A DNA stretch of 64,000 nt from Rhyzopertha dominica. Taxonomy: Eukaryota; Arthropoda; Insecta; Coleoptera; Bostrichidae. The notes beneath the pieces are model-generated. The model worked only from the letters and a program-made list of their open reading frames with translations. It was not told the DNA's origin and ran no database searches. The stretch covers positions 6,820,001-6,884,000 of the forward strand of contig QCXZ01000137.1 of assembly GCA_025024175.1 (NCBI GenBank), read 5' to 3'. The translations under genes and the position numbers were made by a program. Shown here piece by piece: positions 1-11,493 of this stretch (the first letter of the stretch is position 1; each line of letters begins with the position of its first letter).

Positions 1-575
1 ATAAATTGGTCTACTGAGCCAACAAATGCAAATTTTTCGCACGTATTTTCGAATTATCGTTTGTCAGCTTAACAACCAGCAAACTTCTGTAGTAAAGAAT
101 AAAGATAGTAAATAAAAAAAAATAAGATTGATTAAAATCTGACTAATTAGATCGTTAAAAACATGAAAGACAAAGCACATATGCTCTGTAATCTTTTGTG
201 TCTCAAAACGTATCGGTAGATACACCAAAAAATATGGTGAGCGAAAAAAAATTGCAAATTTACGAAGGGATAAAAAGTTGAGCTTTTTTGTACCATCGCT
301 CTTCAAAAGAATTAACATNNTTACATTCCAATTCTAAAGTTTCAGTGATTATTTCNAATTTCTATCTCTCTGAGAATTGAGAAATGCTGGTAATGAATAC
401 CCGACAAAATTTGCAAAAGTAAAAATAAACACACTTTATATCTCAAAAACGAGAAAAGCGAACACGAGTTGCATATACAAATCTTCATTAAACGGCCCAA
501 GGAGCATTTCCTAGATCCTAGATGTGCTTATACTAAATCATAGTTTGCACGATATGCTGTAGTAGATAAGGAATC
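1..575. other. AT-rich intergenic stretch
   Basis: No convincing gene or repeat is visible. An 84-codon minus-strand open frame at 64-318 is low complexity, rich in Phe/Leu, and resembles no family I know, so it is not called. Confidence 0.5.
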
Positions 576-716
576 GGTCACTTCCTTTAGGAAGTAGTAC
601 CCGTTAAGGCAGCTAGGTGGCTTTGCCATCGTCAGTGTAATGCTGAGAGATGGCATTGCCATCCTAAATTCTTACTTACATCATACCATTGCTTTGGTAT
701 ATAAGCAAAACCAGTT

Positions 717-820
717 CTATGCCGTGCTGTCTACACTAGACCTAAACTGCACTGATGAGCTGTAATGACAGCGAAATAGATCTATCTGCATTTGGTTGAG
801 GTGTAGACAGCACAGCATAG
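717..820 (+). ncRNA. Hammerhead ribozyme, type I, repeat unit 1
   Basis: CTGATGA lies at 752-758. Stem II is GCTGT/ACAGC (759-763 with 768-772, loop AATG), followed by GAAA at 773-776. The short palindrome TAGATCTA (777-784) can form a minimal stem III, then T785 and C786 give the U16.1-H17 cleavage position. Inner stem I pairs ACTGCA (746-751) with 787-792, with one mismatch at 791. After an internal loop, outer stem I pairs 717-736 with 801-820 with one mismatch. All invariant core nucleotides are present. Predicted cleavage is after C786. Because stem III is so short, self-cleavage may need a dimeric transcript, as reported for similar animal hammerheads. Confidence 0.85.
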
Positions 821-1068
821 ACATGCATTTTAATGTATGTCGGTTCTTGCCCGCTAGCAAAAAGTGCCGTGGCCGCCTGCTGTCAAATTGAAGTATGCAG
901 TTGCATGCCAATTTGTCAGGCCACAGGTCACTCCTTTAGGAAGTAGTACCCGTTAAGGCAACTAGGTGGCTTTGTCATCATGTCAGTGTAATGCTGACAG
1001 ATGGCATTGCCATCCTAAATTCTTACTGATATCATACCATTGCTTTGGTATATAAGCAAAACCAGTTG

Positions 1069-1170
1069 TATGCCGTGCTGTCTGCACTAGACCTAAACTG
1101 CACTGATGAGCTGTAATGACAGTGAAATAGATCTATCTGCAGTTGGTTGAGGTGTAGACAGTACAGCATA
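1069..1170 (+). ncRNA. Hammerhead ribozyme, type I, repeat unit 2
   Basis: CTGATGA is at 1103-1109 and GAAA at 1124-1127. TAGATCTA is at 1128-1135, with predicted cleavage after C1137. Inner stem I (ACTGCA with TGCAGT at 1138-1143) is perfect. Stem II is GCTGT/ACAGT, so its closing pair is a G-U wobble rather than G-C, which may lower activity. The outer stem I (1069-1087 with 1152-1170) has more mismatches and wobbles than in units 1 and 3. Confidence 0.83.
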
Positions 1171-1417
1171 GACATGCATTTTAATGTATGTCGGTTCTTG
1201 TCCGCTAGCAAAAAGTGCCGTGGCGGCCTGCTGTCAAATTGAAGTATGCAGTTGCATGCCAATTTGTCAGGCCACAGGTCACTCCTTTAGGAAGTAGTAC
1301 CCGTTAAGGCAGCTAGGTGGCTTGTCATCATGTCAGTGTAATGCTGACAGATGGCACTGCCATCCTAAATTCTTACTTACGTCATACCATTGCTTTGGTA
1401 TATCAGCAAAACCAGTT

Positions 1418-1521
1418 CTATGCCGTGCTGTCTACACTACACCTAAATTGCACTGATGAGCTGTAATAACAGCGAAATAGATCTATCTGCAGTTAGTTGA
1501 GGTGTAGACAGCACAGCATAG
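1418..1521 (+). ncRNA. Hammerhead ribozyme, type I, repeat unit 3
   Basis: CTGATGA is at 1453-1459 and stem II is GCTGT-AATA-ACAGC. GAAA is at 1474-1477 and TAGATCTA at 1478-1485, with predicted cleavage after C1487. Inner stem I pairs ATTGCA with TGCAGT through one G-U wobble. Outer stem I (1418-1437 with 1502-1521) is nearly perfect. The loop II change (AATG to AATA) leaves the core intact. Confidence 0.85.
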
Positions 1522-1534
1522 ACATGCATTTTAC

Positions 1535-3529
1535 ATTATACAATAATATAACTTATTGGCACATAACATATTCATTATATAGTAGTTTTCCGATATAAAA
1601 TCATGCGGACTTGTTATAAGAATGTGAACGAGCACTAATTTGGCAGTATTTGAATATATGTATGTAATGAGACGTCAAGACTTACAAAGCTTTCATGTGA
1701 AGGATGTTTACCAGAAACAATTATTGTATCACTTGGATTCTTTGTAAGTGGCAGCATATTAAATATTTCACCTTTATGATACATTTATAAAAGTTGAAGG
1801 TCTAAGATTTGTTTTTAATTAAAATTAACCATGCATTCGTTGGATATCTTCTATTTCTTTATGCTTCGTACAAAATACTTCTATCTTTTCAATTAAACTT
1901 TACGGATGAATCCATTCTAAATAGTTTTTGTACCCTTAAATCGTATTGTTTTATTCTAAAATAACCTACTGCGTTATTGCAGCAATATATAACGTCAATG
2001 AAGTGATGCTTAATACTTATCTGATGGGGCAGTAGTAAGCTATCTTGTTTATCGCAGTCATATATTACGCTCACGAGACTGATTTTTTTCACAAATACTA
2101 ATATCCAAAATCCAATCCAGTTTAAAAAAAAACCCAAGAGCAACGTGAGCGACTGTTTCGAGCTATACACAAATATACTTACATTTTTTTTCAATAAAAG
2201 TTAAACGTTCATCATAATGTTATTAAGCTGTACGTGAATGATGGATTTGTGCCTAAGCCCCTTGAGTGGGCATCAAATTTGTTTTCGCTCAGTAAACAAC
2301 TCTTGATAAAACGTGATAAGGACGTTCCTATTTGTGTATATAGATTACCGCTGTTTACGGCAGTAGAATTGAATATAACAGGTCACCCATTCTCAGGTGT
2401 GAGTAGACTTCGTGACTGTGCTTCAGCAACAATAATTATTCAAGGTAACACTTGTAGTTTTTATGTAAAGTTTAGCCAAAGATATAGCGTGTTTACGACC
2501 TTATCCAGCTTTTATTGAACCATTTAAAATTGAACGAAACGGAGGAAGAGTTATTTAATCATGTCTGCCAATTCCTTATGAATTTTATCGGTTTACCAGT
2601 TCTTTGTACGTTTTTGCAAAAATTAGTTTTGTTGTTATTTCTTGGACATTAGTTCTGATGAAGGCTGCTGTATACCCAAATTATACGAGAAACGAAAAAT
2701 AATTATCGAACCCCATTATATGTATAGTCTTCAAATTCCAGTAAGGTTATATTGGGGGTCCTTTGTGTAAAAATTAATCGCCCTTACTGCAGGCACTTGG
2801 CTACCATAAATCTAGAAACCGTTCCAGTCTCGTTTTGGAAATTATCATTCTACGTGAGATAAGCAAGAAATACGGTGCCATTTAGAACAGCTTTAGATAC
2901 GAATTTGAATAATATTCCTGTAAACTTGTTTGCTTTTTATACCTGTATAGGTACCTGGTTATCAGGATTTACCCAAAATTTATTATAGGCGTTAACTCTA
3001 AGGTATATGTAACATAATATTGGAGGACACTGGAAAACATTTCTTCTACATAGCAGCTAGCAAAACTTTTCTGACCGCAGTGTTTTGGTGGCTAAATATT
3101 ATACATGCAAATTTTCGAAGAGCATTTATATATATTATCAAAAACGCGTGTATTGCTAAAAATGAAACCTAACGTTATTAATACTGAGTTTGTGATTTTT
3201 GACGATATGCGGTACATTACAAGATGTAAGCAAATGGCCATTTATATTATAGCAAAAATCTACAAACGTTTGACAATTAATACTACAAATCACATCATTA
3301 TAAAAGATAAATAAACAACAGTGGTCCCAACTGGGAGCCATGAGTAACTCCGCTGCATGAGCAGAAAGCATTTGACTAAAATCCACTGTACACTACAATT
3401 ATACACAATTGGGTATTATCACTTTTTTTTAAATTACGTAAAATGAATCTTGAAGTGCATATATATCGTACGCCATGTTAAAAAAAAAACAAAAAAAAAT
3501 ATAAAATTTCAGGTCTGAAATTCGAATCT
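1535..3529. other. Intergenic stretch, no gene recognised
   Basis: AT-rich sequence with scattered short open frames. The longest on the plus strand (2234-2518, 94 codons) and minus strand (1889-2194, 101 codons) show no domain, splice or promoter pattern I can support. Confidence 0.45.
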
Positions 3530-4475
3530 TAGGAGTCACCGCCAAAACGCTGCTATCCAAGGTTATTCAACTCGTGACGTCAAGTGTCATGTAAACATTA
3601 CCGAGGAGCGTGCTGTTTAATGGTGTAGTATCAGTCTTGTATTGGAAAAGCTTTTGTGTGGTGTTTATTGAAAGAGCGGTGTAAGAGGTCGCATCAAAAA
3701 GTGATTTGTGTAGTATGTATGGAAAACAAAACAAATGTTGTTTTGTACATGGTTATAAAAGTACTTCAGTCAGTACAGCTAACAAAATTTTTGTAACCGT
3801 TCCTCGAGAATATCAACGTATGAAAAAGTTGTTTAAGGCCCCTAGACGTGATATGCCGAAATCGCAAAGTTTGTTTTAGTGTTTACCATTCAGTTTTCAT
3901 TTTGTTATAGCTTGAATAGGATATGAAAAAATTATATCCGTTTTAAGTTGATAGAGGGAAATGTTATAATAAAGAACGACGTTATTACCCATATATTTGA
4001 CTGTTAATCAGACCGGAAACGAGCCGCAAAAACCTCGAAAATAAATGGCAGTTTATGTTTATTCTGACCTCTAAAATAAATGTTTAGGGTACATTTTTGA
4101 TTCTTACATTTTTATGTTTACAAATAGTATGTTTCCAACAACCCACTGTGGTCAAATTATCAATGCTACGTTAATTTGATAAAAAGTTCACTTATGCTGT
4201 TTCTTTTACGTTCCTCATCTCCGCCGCGTTGAACCGCTCGTCGCTGTATACAAATTCCATAACAATGAACATGCTTTCAGAAGTCATAACTCATGTATTT
4301 CACTTTTCTTGGCGTATTTTAATTTGCTTGTCACAAAATGAACGCAAACAACAAACTGATAAATTGACGGGCTGAGGCCGACGCGTGACCCGCTAACCCC
4401 AGATGTAAACAAGCGGCCATTTACAAGACACCTGACGTCACGGCCAATATGTTCGCGTTTTGGCGGCCCCTTTAA
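3530..4475 (+). mobile_element. Decayed DNA transposon with TIRs, THAP-encoding
   Basis: The ends are imperfect inverted repeats. The left (about 3533-3598) carries CCGCCAAAACGC, then GTGACGTCAAGTGTCATGTA. The reverse complement of the right (about 4408-4474) carries GCCGCCAAAACGC, then GTGACGTCAGGTGTCTTGTA. Between them is a broken THAP-type zinc finger frame. About 950 bp is far too short for a complete autonomous element, so this is a non-autonomous or eroded copy. THAP domains occur in P-element-like transposases and in host genes derived from them. The superfamily is not certain because no transposase core is visible and I could not fix a target-site duplication. Confidence 0.6.
3715..3879 (+). 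pseudogene. THAP-like zinc finger fragment
   Basis: An ATG-started frame of 54 codons contains CCFVHGYKS near its start, then KIFVTVPRE and KAPRRD. This pattern resembles the N-terminal half of insect THAP-like C2CH fingers (C-x-x-G-C, then a VP and a basic RRD block). The second expected cysteine of the first pair is a tyrosine, and a TAG stop falls where the family usually has its second cysteine/EDHF region. The frame is therefore broken and unlikely to make a DNA-binding domain. It lies inside the TIR element that spans it and is best read as that element's residual coding part. The THAP call is from memory of the family pattern. Confidence 0.55.
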
Positions 4476-6600
4476 ATATTCACATTTTTAATATTAATAA
4501 TACACCTTACCATCCATTTTTTCGAATTTATAAGCTGTCACAGCTGCTTTGTGGATTAGATGCTACCTATTAATATGCAATTTCATAAAATATAAATACA
4601 TGGCAAATACCCAATTATACGTGTATATGTCAACTTGTAAAAGGATTGTCTAAAATTTCCGAGATTTACTGTGTGATTTCAACTAAATTTGGAACAGTAG
4701 GTTTGCCTTTCATGAAGCCATGTTGTTTAGGCACTATCCTAGTAGTTACATTTAAGTAAATGCCTTTGATTAAATACATTCAAAAACCCTGGCAAAGTTG
4801 CATAAAAGCGATATGATTCTCATCAACGTTCTATCGTCAAATTTAAATACTGGGTTGACTCGATTCAATTTCCACATTGCCGACTAAACACTAGTACGTA
4901 GCATTCAATTAAGCAAGTGGGACTATGTAAAGATAATGTCACTGATGCTGTTCCGATGCCAATGTTGACACATTTTTTACAGAAGATCTTTTCATATTTG
5001 TTATCCCAAAGATTACTAATTGGATCGTATTGTGCACACTCGCAAAATGATCAGCAAACGCATTAACTATTTCCTCTTGTTAGTCCAGTGAATTACCACC
5101 GTAATTCACGAACCCTGGCTTTCTTTTGGTTGATAAATTCCTAATTTTTTTACTAACGGAGTGTCTATATTCTTCACAAACTTCACGATTTATTTGACGA
5201 TGTAATTTCTTGACAATATCAAAATGATACTGAAGTTTAGATTTACTATATCGATTCCAAGATTTATTCTCAACTTTGACTTTGTAATTACGGACCTAGT
5301 AAAGCCCATTGGATATTGAACAGATTTTGGAACAGAACTTTATCGTGGTACATTTTTATTTCCTATTGCCATATACAAATCTTTAATATTGGCTTTATGA
5401 AAGTTGTACTTCGAAAAACCATTATTCTTTAAAAAACGCTTTCGTCAACTGTGATTCGCAGTATAGCACGATCTTTGGACATGGGTGATGTCCACTCTCA
5501 GAGCGCAAGAGTACCTCTTGTTGACCTACATCACTATAGTTAGTTAATCAGTTGTCAAAATGCGGTTGGACCTTCATAAAAGTTAGTGAAAGTTAAATAC
5601 TATATTAAATCGTAGGCAACGTATATCTTTGGGTACATTTTAGCTTTGGTAACATGTATAATTTTCATCTATGTGGTAATGTATCCACCATAATTTAAAA
5701 AATTCTTACAGTTAAAAATAATTTTTTTTACTTGTGCTCGCATACACAATATACACTTGCAGTGTATATTCTCCTGCTATTGGCACCTGTAATTAGCAAT
5801 CGCTTACGTTAGCTCATTTCGCCGAAAATACAAATTACAAAACAAAAAAAATCGCATGGATCATAATTTCGACTATGATTAGAAACAACGTGTTAATAAA
5901 ATTATGATGAGATGTAAACAGCTGATTCAAACTCATGCAACATTATGTTGTACATGACAAGATGGTTTCCACTATTTGTGGAAGGTATTTGACAAATTAT
6001 TATTTTCATTCGAATCTAGGTATTTTGCATGATAGAGCCGTTCCTTGCTTAGGTAAGGTTGTCAACACTCAATAATCAATTACATTACAAAACGACAGTA
6101 ATTATATGGTAGTTGCTAACCATCTTCTGGTCTATTGTCCGAAAAAATTCTGTGTAAATTGAGCACACTCATAAATTAGAGGTGCAAACTAGTATTATGT
6201 CCCAGTAGGTTTTATAGTTTGCCAGAGAAACATGATGGAAATTGTAAGTACTTATACGACAATAACATCTAGGCAGTAAACTATCTGCAATTTTTGCAAA
6301 ATGACAGTATTTTACTTAGGTGTTGAGGTTTTTTCTAGATAAGAACATAGTTACATCCAAACAAAATAGCAGTGAATACAGCTGTATGATTACAATCGGT
6401 ATAAACTGCAATTTCCACTTAATACAAAATATTAGCATTGTCTTGGTTACTTTATTTTTGCTAATTACAACATTTATTAAAAATCTAATTTATTCAAATA
6501 GCGAAAAATAGATAGGATTTCAATTTATGGCAAATGCAATAAAAATGCTTCTGCTGCTGCTCGTCAGGCAAATTTGCAATTTGTAAGNGATATGAATTAA
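4476..6600. other. Intergenic stretch, no feature recognised
   Basis: AT-rich with many stops in all frames. I see no gene, structured RNA or clear repeat. Confidence 0.4.
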
Positions 6601-6949
6601 CTTTAAGGACAAACTAGCCACCACTGCAACAGTCAAGAGAAAGAACAGCAACAGATACGAATAATGCTAAAAGACTAGCTTTTTGTAACTTTTTTCGAGA
6701 AAATCAAAACCTGCAACATTTGTTTCTCAGGCGAAGCAAGGTTTTGTAATAATGTGTAATATGTGTGGCATATGCAGTATTTAAGGAAATGTGTTACGAC
6801 AAAGTAGGCTAGAAAAGAATATCATGTAAGGTCTGTAAATAAAATGCTACATGGTATCAAGTGTGTAACTAACAACTTAAATAAGTGTGTATGTGCAAAT
6901 AACCACGCTGTGAGGCTGTTCGATAATAATATGAAGCAACAAATCGAAT

Positions 6950-7840
6950 ATGGAAGTTCTTTCAGTACATAGTATTTCAGATGTTCGCTGTATTTATAGT
7001 ATAGACAATATTGATGCTAAAGTTGAAATGTTTAACGATTATTTAAATTTGCTTTTTGATCTCCATACACCATTTCGCACAGTAAGGATAACAAAACAAA
7101 AACAAACGTGGTTAACAGATAAACTAAAATTCATGGTGGCTTTGCGTGATAAAGCATTGTTTACCTTTAAATGGACAAAAAACAATGCTAATTGGAATTA
7201 CTACAAAACACTCTTGTAACATCAATTATGCAGAATTAATAGAAATGCTTTCTAAATAACATTCAGTTGTTGTCTAATAGCAAACCTTTATGGCGGTGGC
7301 TAAAGGAACTTAATATCATTAAAAAAAGTCTTGTGCTCTCCCAGCAAATACAAATGCTTTCAATCACAATATGTATTATATTCAGGCAGCAAATTCTAAT
7401 TTACCTTGTGACCAACGCACTTTGGACTTCTATAATACCAATTATTTTACACACTTTGACGATACGTTTAAATCTGAATTAACGTCAGAAGATGAGGTTA
7501 CTAGGATGTTAAATAACATTAAAACACGTGCAGTTGGTTGTGATGGTATAGGTATTTCTATTATTAATTAATGCTGTCTAGTCATCACTCCCGTCATAAC
7601 ACATTTTATAAAGTCAGCTATACAGCAAGAATTCAAATATAATTCCATTACCGAAAGTAAATAATTCAACAAACTTTAATGATTTTAGTCCTATTAGCAT
7701 ACGACCTACATTATCCAAAATTCTTGAAAAAATTATGTGTGTACAGATTAAAAATTATATATCAAAATACAACATTTTACCGCTCACTCAATCCAGTATT
7801 AGCTCACATCATAGTTGTGCTACAACATTTCTATTCAATC
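6950..7840 (+). mobile_element. Non-LTR retrotransposon (LINE) fragment, frame-broken
   Basis: Successive plus-strand pieces resemble the endonuclease C-terminus and reverse-transcriptase N-terminus of Jockey/CR1-like LINEs. At 6950-7219 are DLHTPFRTVRITKQKQTWLT and LRDKALFTFKWTKNNANW, like the linker after the endonuclease. At 7267-7320 is KPLWRWLKEL. At 7371-7571 a frame ends in TRAVGCDGIGISIIN, like the (A)xGxDGI...I segment before the RT palm. At about 7640-7830 the sequence encodes NDFSPISIRPTLSKILEKIM, the classic RT motif with R-PIS-LP-LSKI-EK. Stops and frameshifts separate the pieces, so the copy is dead. Clade assignment is approximate. Confidence 0.75.
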
Positions 7841-8585
7841 GAATGAATACAAAAAAAATCCTGAGAATGACAGTTATCTCAATGGAAGATCACTAAACTA
7901 AAAGATACAATTCATACGTAAGGGCAAAAATTAATACCAAAAGTCATGACAAAGAATAAAAGACGAGAAAGATAAGCAAAAGATGAACTGTGATAGAAGA
8001 CACAGAGTAGTTGAAAAAGAAAAACCAAGAAAAAGCGATAGAGTTTGGATTATTAATATACAACAAGAAGGGAAAGTAACAGAAGAAGCTACCCAATTTC
8101 GGTCAGATTTATTAAGATGGAAGATGACAGTATAATACGCAGAAATAACAGGCACATTCACATTCTACTAAGAAAAGATACGAAGGCAGAAGTTATCCTT
8201 AACGAAGATAATTCAAATAGTCGGGATACAATGGAAGACTTAGCAAGACGGAAAAGATTTAAGCGAATACCGGAGAATTTAACATATTTTTTTCTAAGTT
8301 CGTGAGGTCATGTTTTATATTTTTTATATCCATTATTAAAGAAAGGTGTTAGGACAAAGTAAGTAAAATGTCATGTATGTTAATAAAGTGCTACAATGTG
8401 CATTACTTGTTGCTAGAAAATCCGCGTTGGATGGCTGGTGCGGATTATTGAGCAATCAAATCATTCGGATTTATTTTTTTTCGTGATGGCTGAAAAGGAA
8501 ATAATTATCTACTTATGTAGATCCGTCACTCCAGACGTGTTAAAAGGTCGTTTTGGGCACGAATTTTGACCAGTACTTGTTTTGG

Positions 8586-9470
8586 CTATAAATGAATTTT
8601 CCATTGCCCAGGATATCCTCCAAAAATCATCAGTAGAAAAGATTCTCGAAAAATCTCTTTCCAAATTGGCTTTCGGGAACACAGGCGGTTAGGAGGTACA
8701 TTCTGCAAGATCTTGTGAAACTGGACATAAATTAGGCATAATATGGTGTTTGAGGAGTTCTTTTTATTATAATTGGAGGAGTGATATTTGCTAAAACAGT
8801 CAGCCAAGGTAAAGGAGTAGATTTAATAGTGCCAGAAATGATTCTCATTGCAGTGTAAAGATGTGAGTTTACTTTGGAAACATGTGCACTATTCATCCAA
8901 ACAGGACAGCAGTATTCCGCCGATGAATAAACTAAGGTCAATGCAGACATTTGCAGTGTTTTTGCGTTAGCACCCCAAGCCAATCCAGCTAATTTATACA
9001 ATATGTTGTTCCCTGTCTTTATTTTCTGTGTTACTTTTTGAATATGTGTCTTAAAAGTTAAAGACGTGTCCAAAATAACACCAAGGTATTTTGGTAGAAA
9101 CTGTGTTTGAGTTTTATGTCACTGAGAACCACCTTTGATTCCAAATTTTTATGATTATTGGCCAAATGAAAGCAACAGATTTCGGTATTCGAAAAATTTA
9201 AACGTAATCACCGCTCTTCAAAATAGTTGTTCATAGTTGACAGATCGTCAATTAATTTCTCTTCTAATACCTTAAATTGTTCATGTTGACATTCTTTCGA
9301 CCAGCATGGGATATAATTTGCACGAAAACCCCGAGGATAAGTTCTTTTCGCTGCTGCTTTAATAACTCCTATAAATCTATTGTAATTATTACATGTGGGG
9401 TGGAACCATCGAAGATTAGTAACAACTTGTTTACTAATCATTAATGTTATTGAATACAAATTGTTCAAAA
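8586..9470 (-). mobile_element. Second LINE fragment, minus strand, internally deleted
   Basis: Reading the minus strand 5' to 3', 9468-9208 encodes a segment with WSKECQ and KAAAKRTYPRG, typical of the end of a LINE endonuclease. Next, 9073-8732 encodes DTSLTFKTHIQKVTQKIKTG, then YSSAEYCCPVW and AMRIISGTIKSTPLPWL, the thumb/C-terminal region of LINE reverse transcriptases. The RT catalytic core that should lie between them is missing, so the copy carries a large internal deletion. The remaining codons to 8586 are frame-shifted. It lies head to head with the plus-strand LINE piece at 6950-7840 and may or may not be the same family. Confidence 0.75.
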
Positions 9471-10099
9471 ATAATATTTCATTTAATTGAAAGAAACAAT
9501 TGATGTAATTATTAATTATAACCGATACCTCTGCAAATGTATTTTGGGTTGCATCTTTATTCGCACCAGGCTCATTATCATTCGTGAAATTACCTATACG
9601 AATAAATTGTGGAACGATAAATTGTTCTTATTGTACATTCTAAAGTATTTGAAAGGTATGACATGTTCGTTAAAATACCTTGGAACATATGCAGTTCATT
9701 GCCCCAAATGACAAATTCTATGGAAAAAAATACATTGGGCCTGCATGCTACTCATTTTAACAGGGACAACAGGTCAGATAATCTTGAGGCGTCCGATAAT
9801 AATAATTAGTATACAACCAAGTTTTGAAAGATTTTCCTTAAAATAGCTTTCAATTCTGTAAAATTCCACAGTCATCACGTTCACAATCGGGTGCACCAAA
9901 CAATTAAGTATTCATGGCGTTCTGTATTTGCATTTAAACGAAGGCCGTCAACAAACGAATAAACATCTGGATGACGATTGCAACTACCATGTAAACTGGA
10001 TAGTTATCGTGAGCGGATTTAGTCGAACCGGCGGCGATATCAACGAGTGCGTTTCCTCCCATCGTCGTTTCCAGTTCCACTTGGTAAACAAACGCTTTT

Positions 10100-10261
10100 T
10101 CCCATCGTCTGCATGACGATTGGAGAAGTGAAGGACACGAACCTGGTGCACTGAGTTGTTTACGTTTTGCGCCGTCGACTTTCGGTGTTGAGTGTGTGTA
10201 GTTTCCGGGAGGACAGCGCCAAAATTTTGGATTTTTGGAAGGTGTTTTTAAAGGATTTTGA
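10100..10261 (+). promoter_or_regulatory. Candidate promoter and 5' non-coding exon of Oat
   Basis: A short GC-richer island in AT-rich surroundings ends in GAAT followed by a consensus splice donor GTGAGT at 10,262. It has no long open frame. The first coding exon of Oat, 4.6 kb downstream, begins exactly at an acceptor-like TTGTTTCAG before the ATG, so a 5' UTR exon upstream is expected. Linking the two is inference; no transcript evidence is available here. Confidence 0.4.
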
Positions 10262-10574
10262 ATGTGAGTATCAAAAGTAAATCAAGTGCTAGTAAGAGAA
10301 TAAGAGAATGTACTTCAGGGTAAAAAAAATGTAAATGTAGGTCCATGAGTCTATTTTCAACAAATATCAGTTACTTTTGAAAGGTTCTCAACCAGTGAAG
10401 GGAATTATACCAAACTGTGGCGCAGTCATGGAATTTATTTAATTAGTGTTACATAAAAAAGACAGTTTTGATTCGAGGCAAGATTAATTCCTAAATACTA
10501 AACAAACCTGATTTTGTGTGGCGGTTATCAAAGCAAGAACGCCAATATCTACAGGGTAGGCCAAGTAAACGTAG

Positions 10575-11493
10575 TAGGAGGGTCATGTCATAATTCCTGT
10601 ACAAATCAAGCTAGCGCTGAACTGGCGATGGTGAAAAAAAACAAGTGATGTCAAATTATAAAAGTCTATCATTGGGACATAACTTGGCTATATATAGAGT
10701 GCGAGTAGTTCACTCAGTGTATGTGCAAAAAATTCTGAAATCGGGGTGGTCTGATGCAATGAAACGCGTCACTGTAGCGGATTAATATGTGTATATCAAA
10801 ATTCAAGCAAATTCACGGTGCGTTACAAGAAGCTTGCCAAGAGACGTATGTGGATAGTTCAACAGTAACTTGATAGAGTAAGCGTTTCAGAGCGTTGGGC
10901 TAGTGTTAAAGACGACCACAGAAGTTGCAGACTGCTACCGACAACACGCTGCTATTGTGGCTACAATAATGGAAGAAGAGCGCATGAACAAACAAGCAAT
11001 AGACAAATGCCAAAAGACAAATGTATTTGTCTTCTTTGTAGAAAACTTTAATGCATGATTCCAAAAGGGTAGACGAGATATGAAAGACTGCGGCGTAATC
11101 CTCTTGAACGATAACGCTTGATCGCATAAAGCAGTGTCATTCAAAAGAGTTTGCGAGAAGAACTGCTGTGCAATTCTCCCACATCCCCCGTGCAACTCTG
11201 ATATGAGTCATCCAGATTTTGTTCTGTTCCTCCAGTGGAAAGGAGAATTTCGCGAAGTCCGATTTATTGACTTGGAAGGATAAAAGCCCTGCAACAGCAT
11301 ATTTATTCCAACTGCTGAAACATCTTGACAAAAATGGCATATTTGACGACATTACATCACTGCCGAAGCGATGACAACGTGTTTTGGATATGCAAGGGGA
11401 TTATATTGAACGACCACAATGAAATTTTTTAAAGTATACGTTTCATTTGCGAGCTGTGTCTTTTTGTGTAAGAATTTTGACATGACCTTCGTA
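10575..11493 (+). mobile_element. Tc1/mariner-superfamily element, defective
   Basis: Both ends carry inverted copies of GGGTCATGTCATAATTC / AAGGTCATGTCAAAATTC, each next to TA, the target dinucleotide of this superfamily. Near the 3' end the plus strand encodes [20 protein letters not shown], matching the usual mariner C-terminal LPKRWQ...GDY pattern with the Trp codon mutated to TGA. The copy is about 0.9 kb, compared with about 1.3 kb for an intact mariner, and lacks a readable DDD/E core. A second copy of the family, on the minus strand, spans 21,013-23,930. Confidence 0.72.

Larger units (their letters stand above)
576..1534 (+). repeat. Tandem ~350-bp repeat array with hammerhead ribozymes (retrozyme-like)
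   Basis: Nearly three head-to-tail copies begin with GGTCAC at 576, 926 and 1277 (periods 350 and 351). The third is cut off at about 1534, just after ATGCATTTTA. Each unit has a conserved CCTTTAGGAAGTAGTACCCG segment, hairpin-forming GTCAG...CTGAC and GATGGCATTGCCATC segments, and a complete hammerhead core. Copies differ by scattered substitutions and small indels, so they are diverged but recent. The minus-strand open frames at 717-911 and 1032-1262 are by-products of the repeat. Tandem units of 170-400 bp, each with a type I hammerhead, are the hallmark of metazoan retrozymes, which are non-autonomous and thought to use Penelope-like machinery. Family membership here is inference; the repeat and the motifs are seen directly. 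Confidence 0.88.

Noticed and set aside
717..1262. Two minus-strand open frames (MACNCILQF...) that look like a duplicated gene
   Set aside because: They lie antisense across the ~350-bp repeat and owe their similarity to it. No start context or domain is present, and the hammerhead explains the conservation better.
941..1470. Tandem array as a CRISPR-like or ordinary centromeric satellite
   Set aside because: There are no short repeats with unique spacers, and the organism is an animal. An ordinary satellite would not need to keep every invariant hammerhead base and the stem III palindrome.
2653..2700. CTGATGAAGGCTGCTG as another hammerhead core
   Set aside because: No stem II pairing and no GAAA at the required position.
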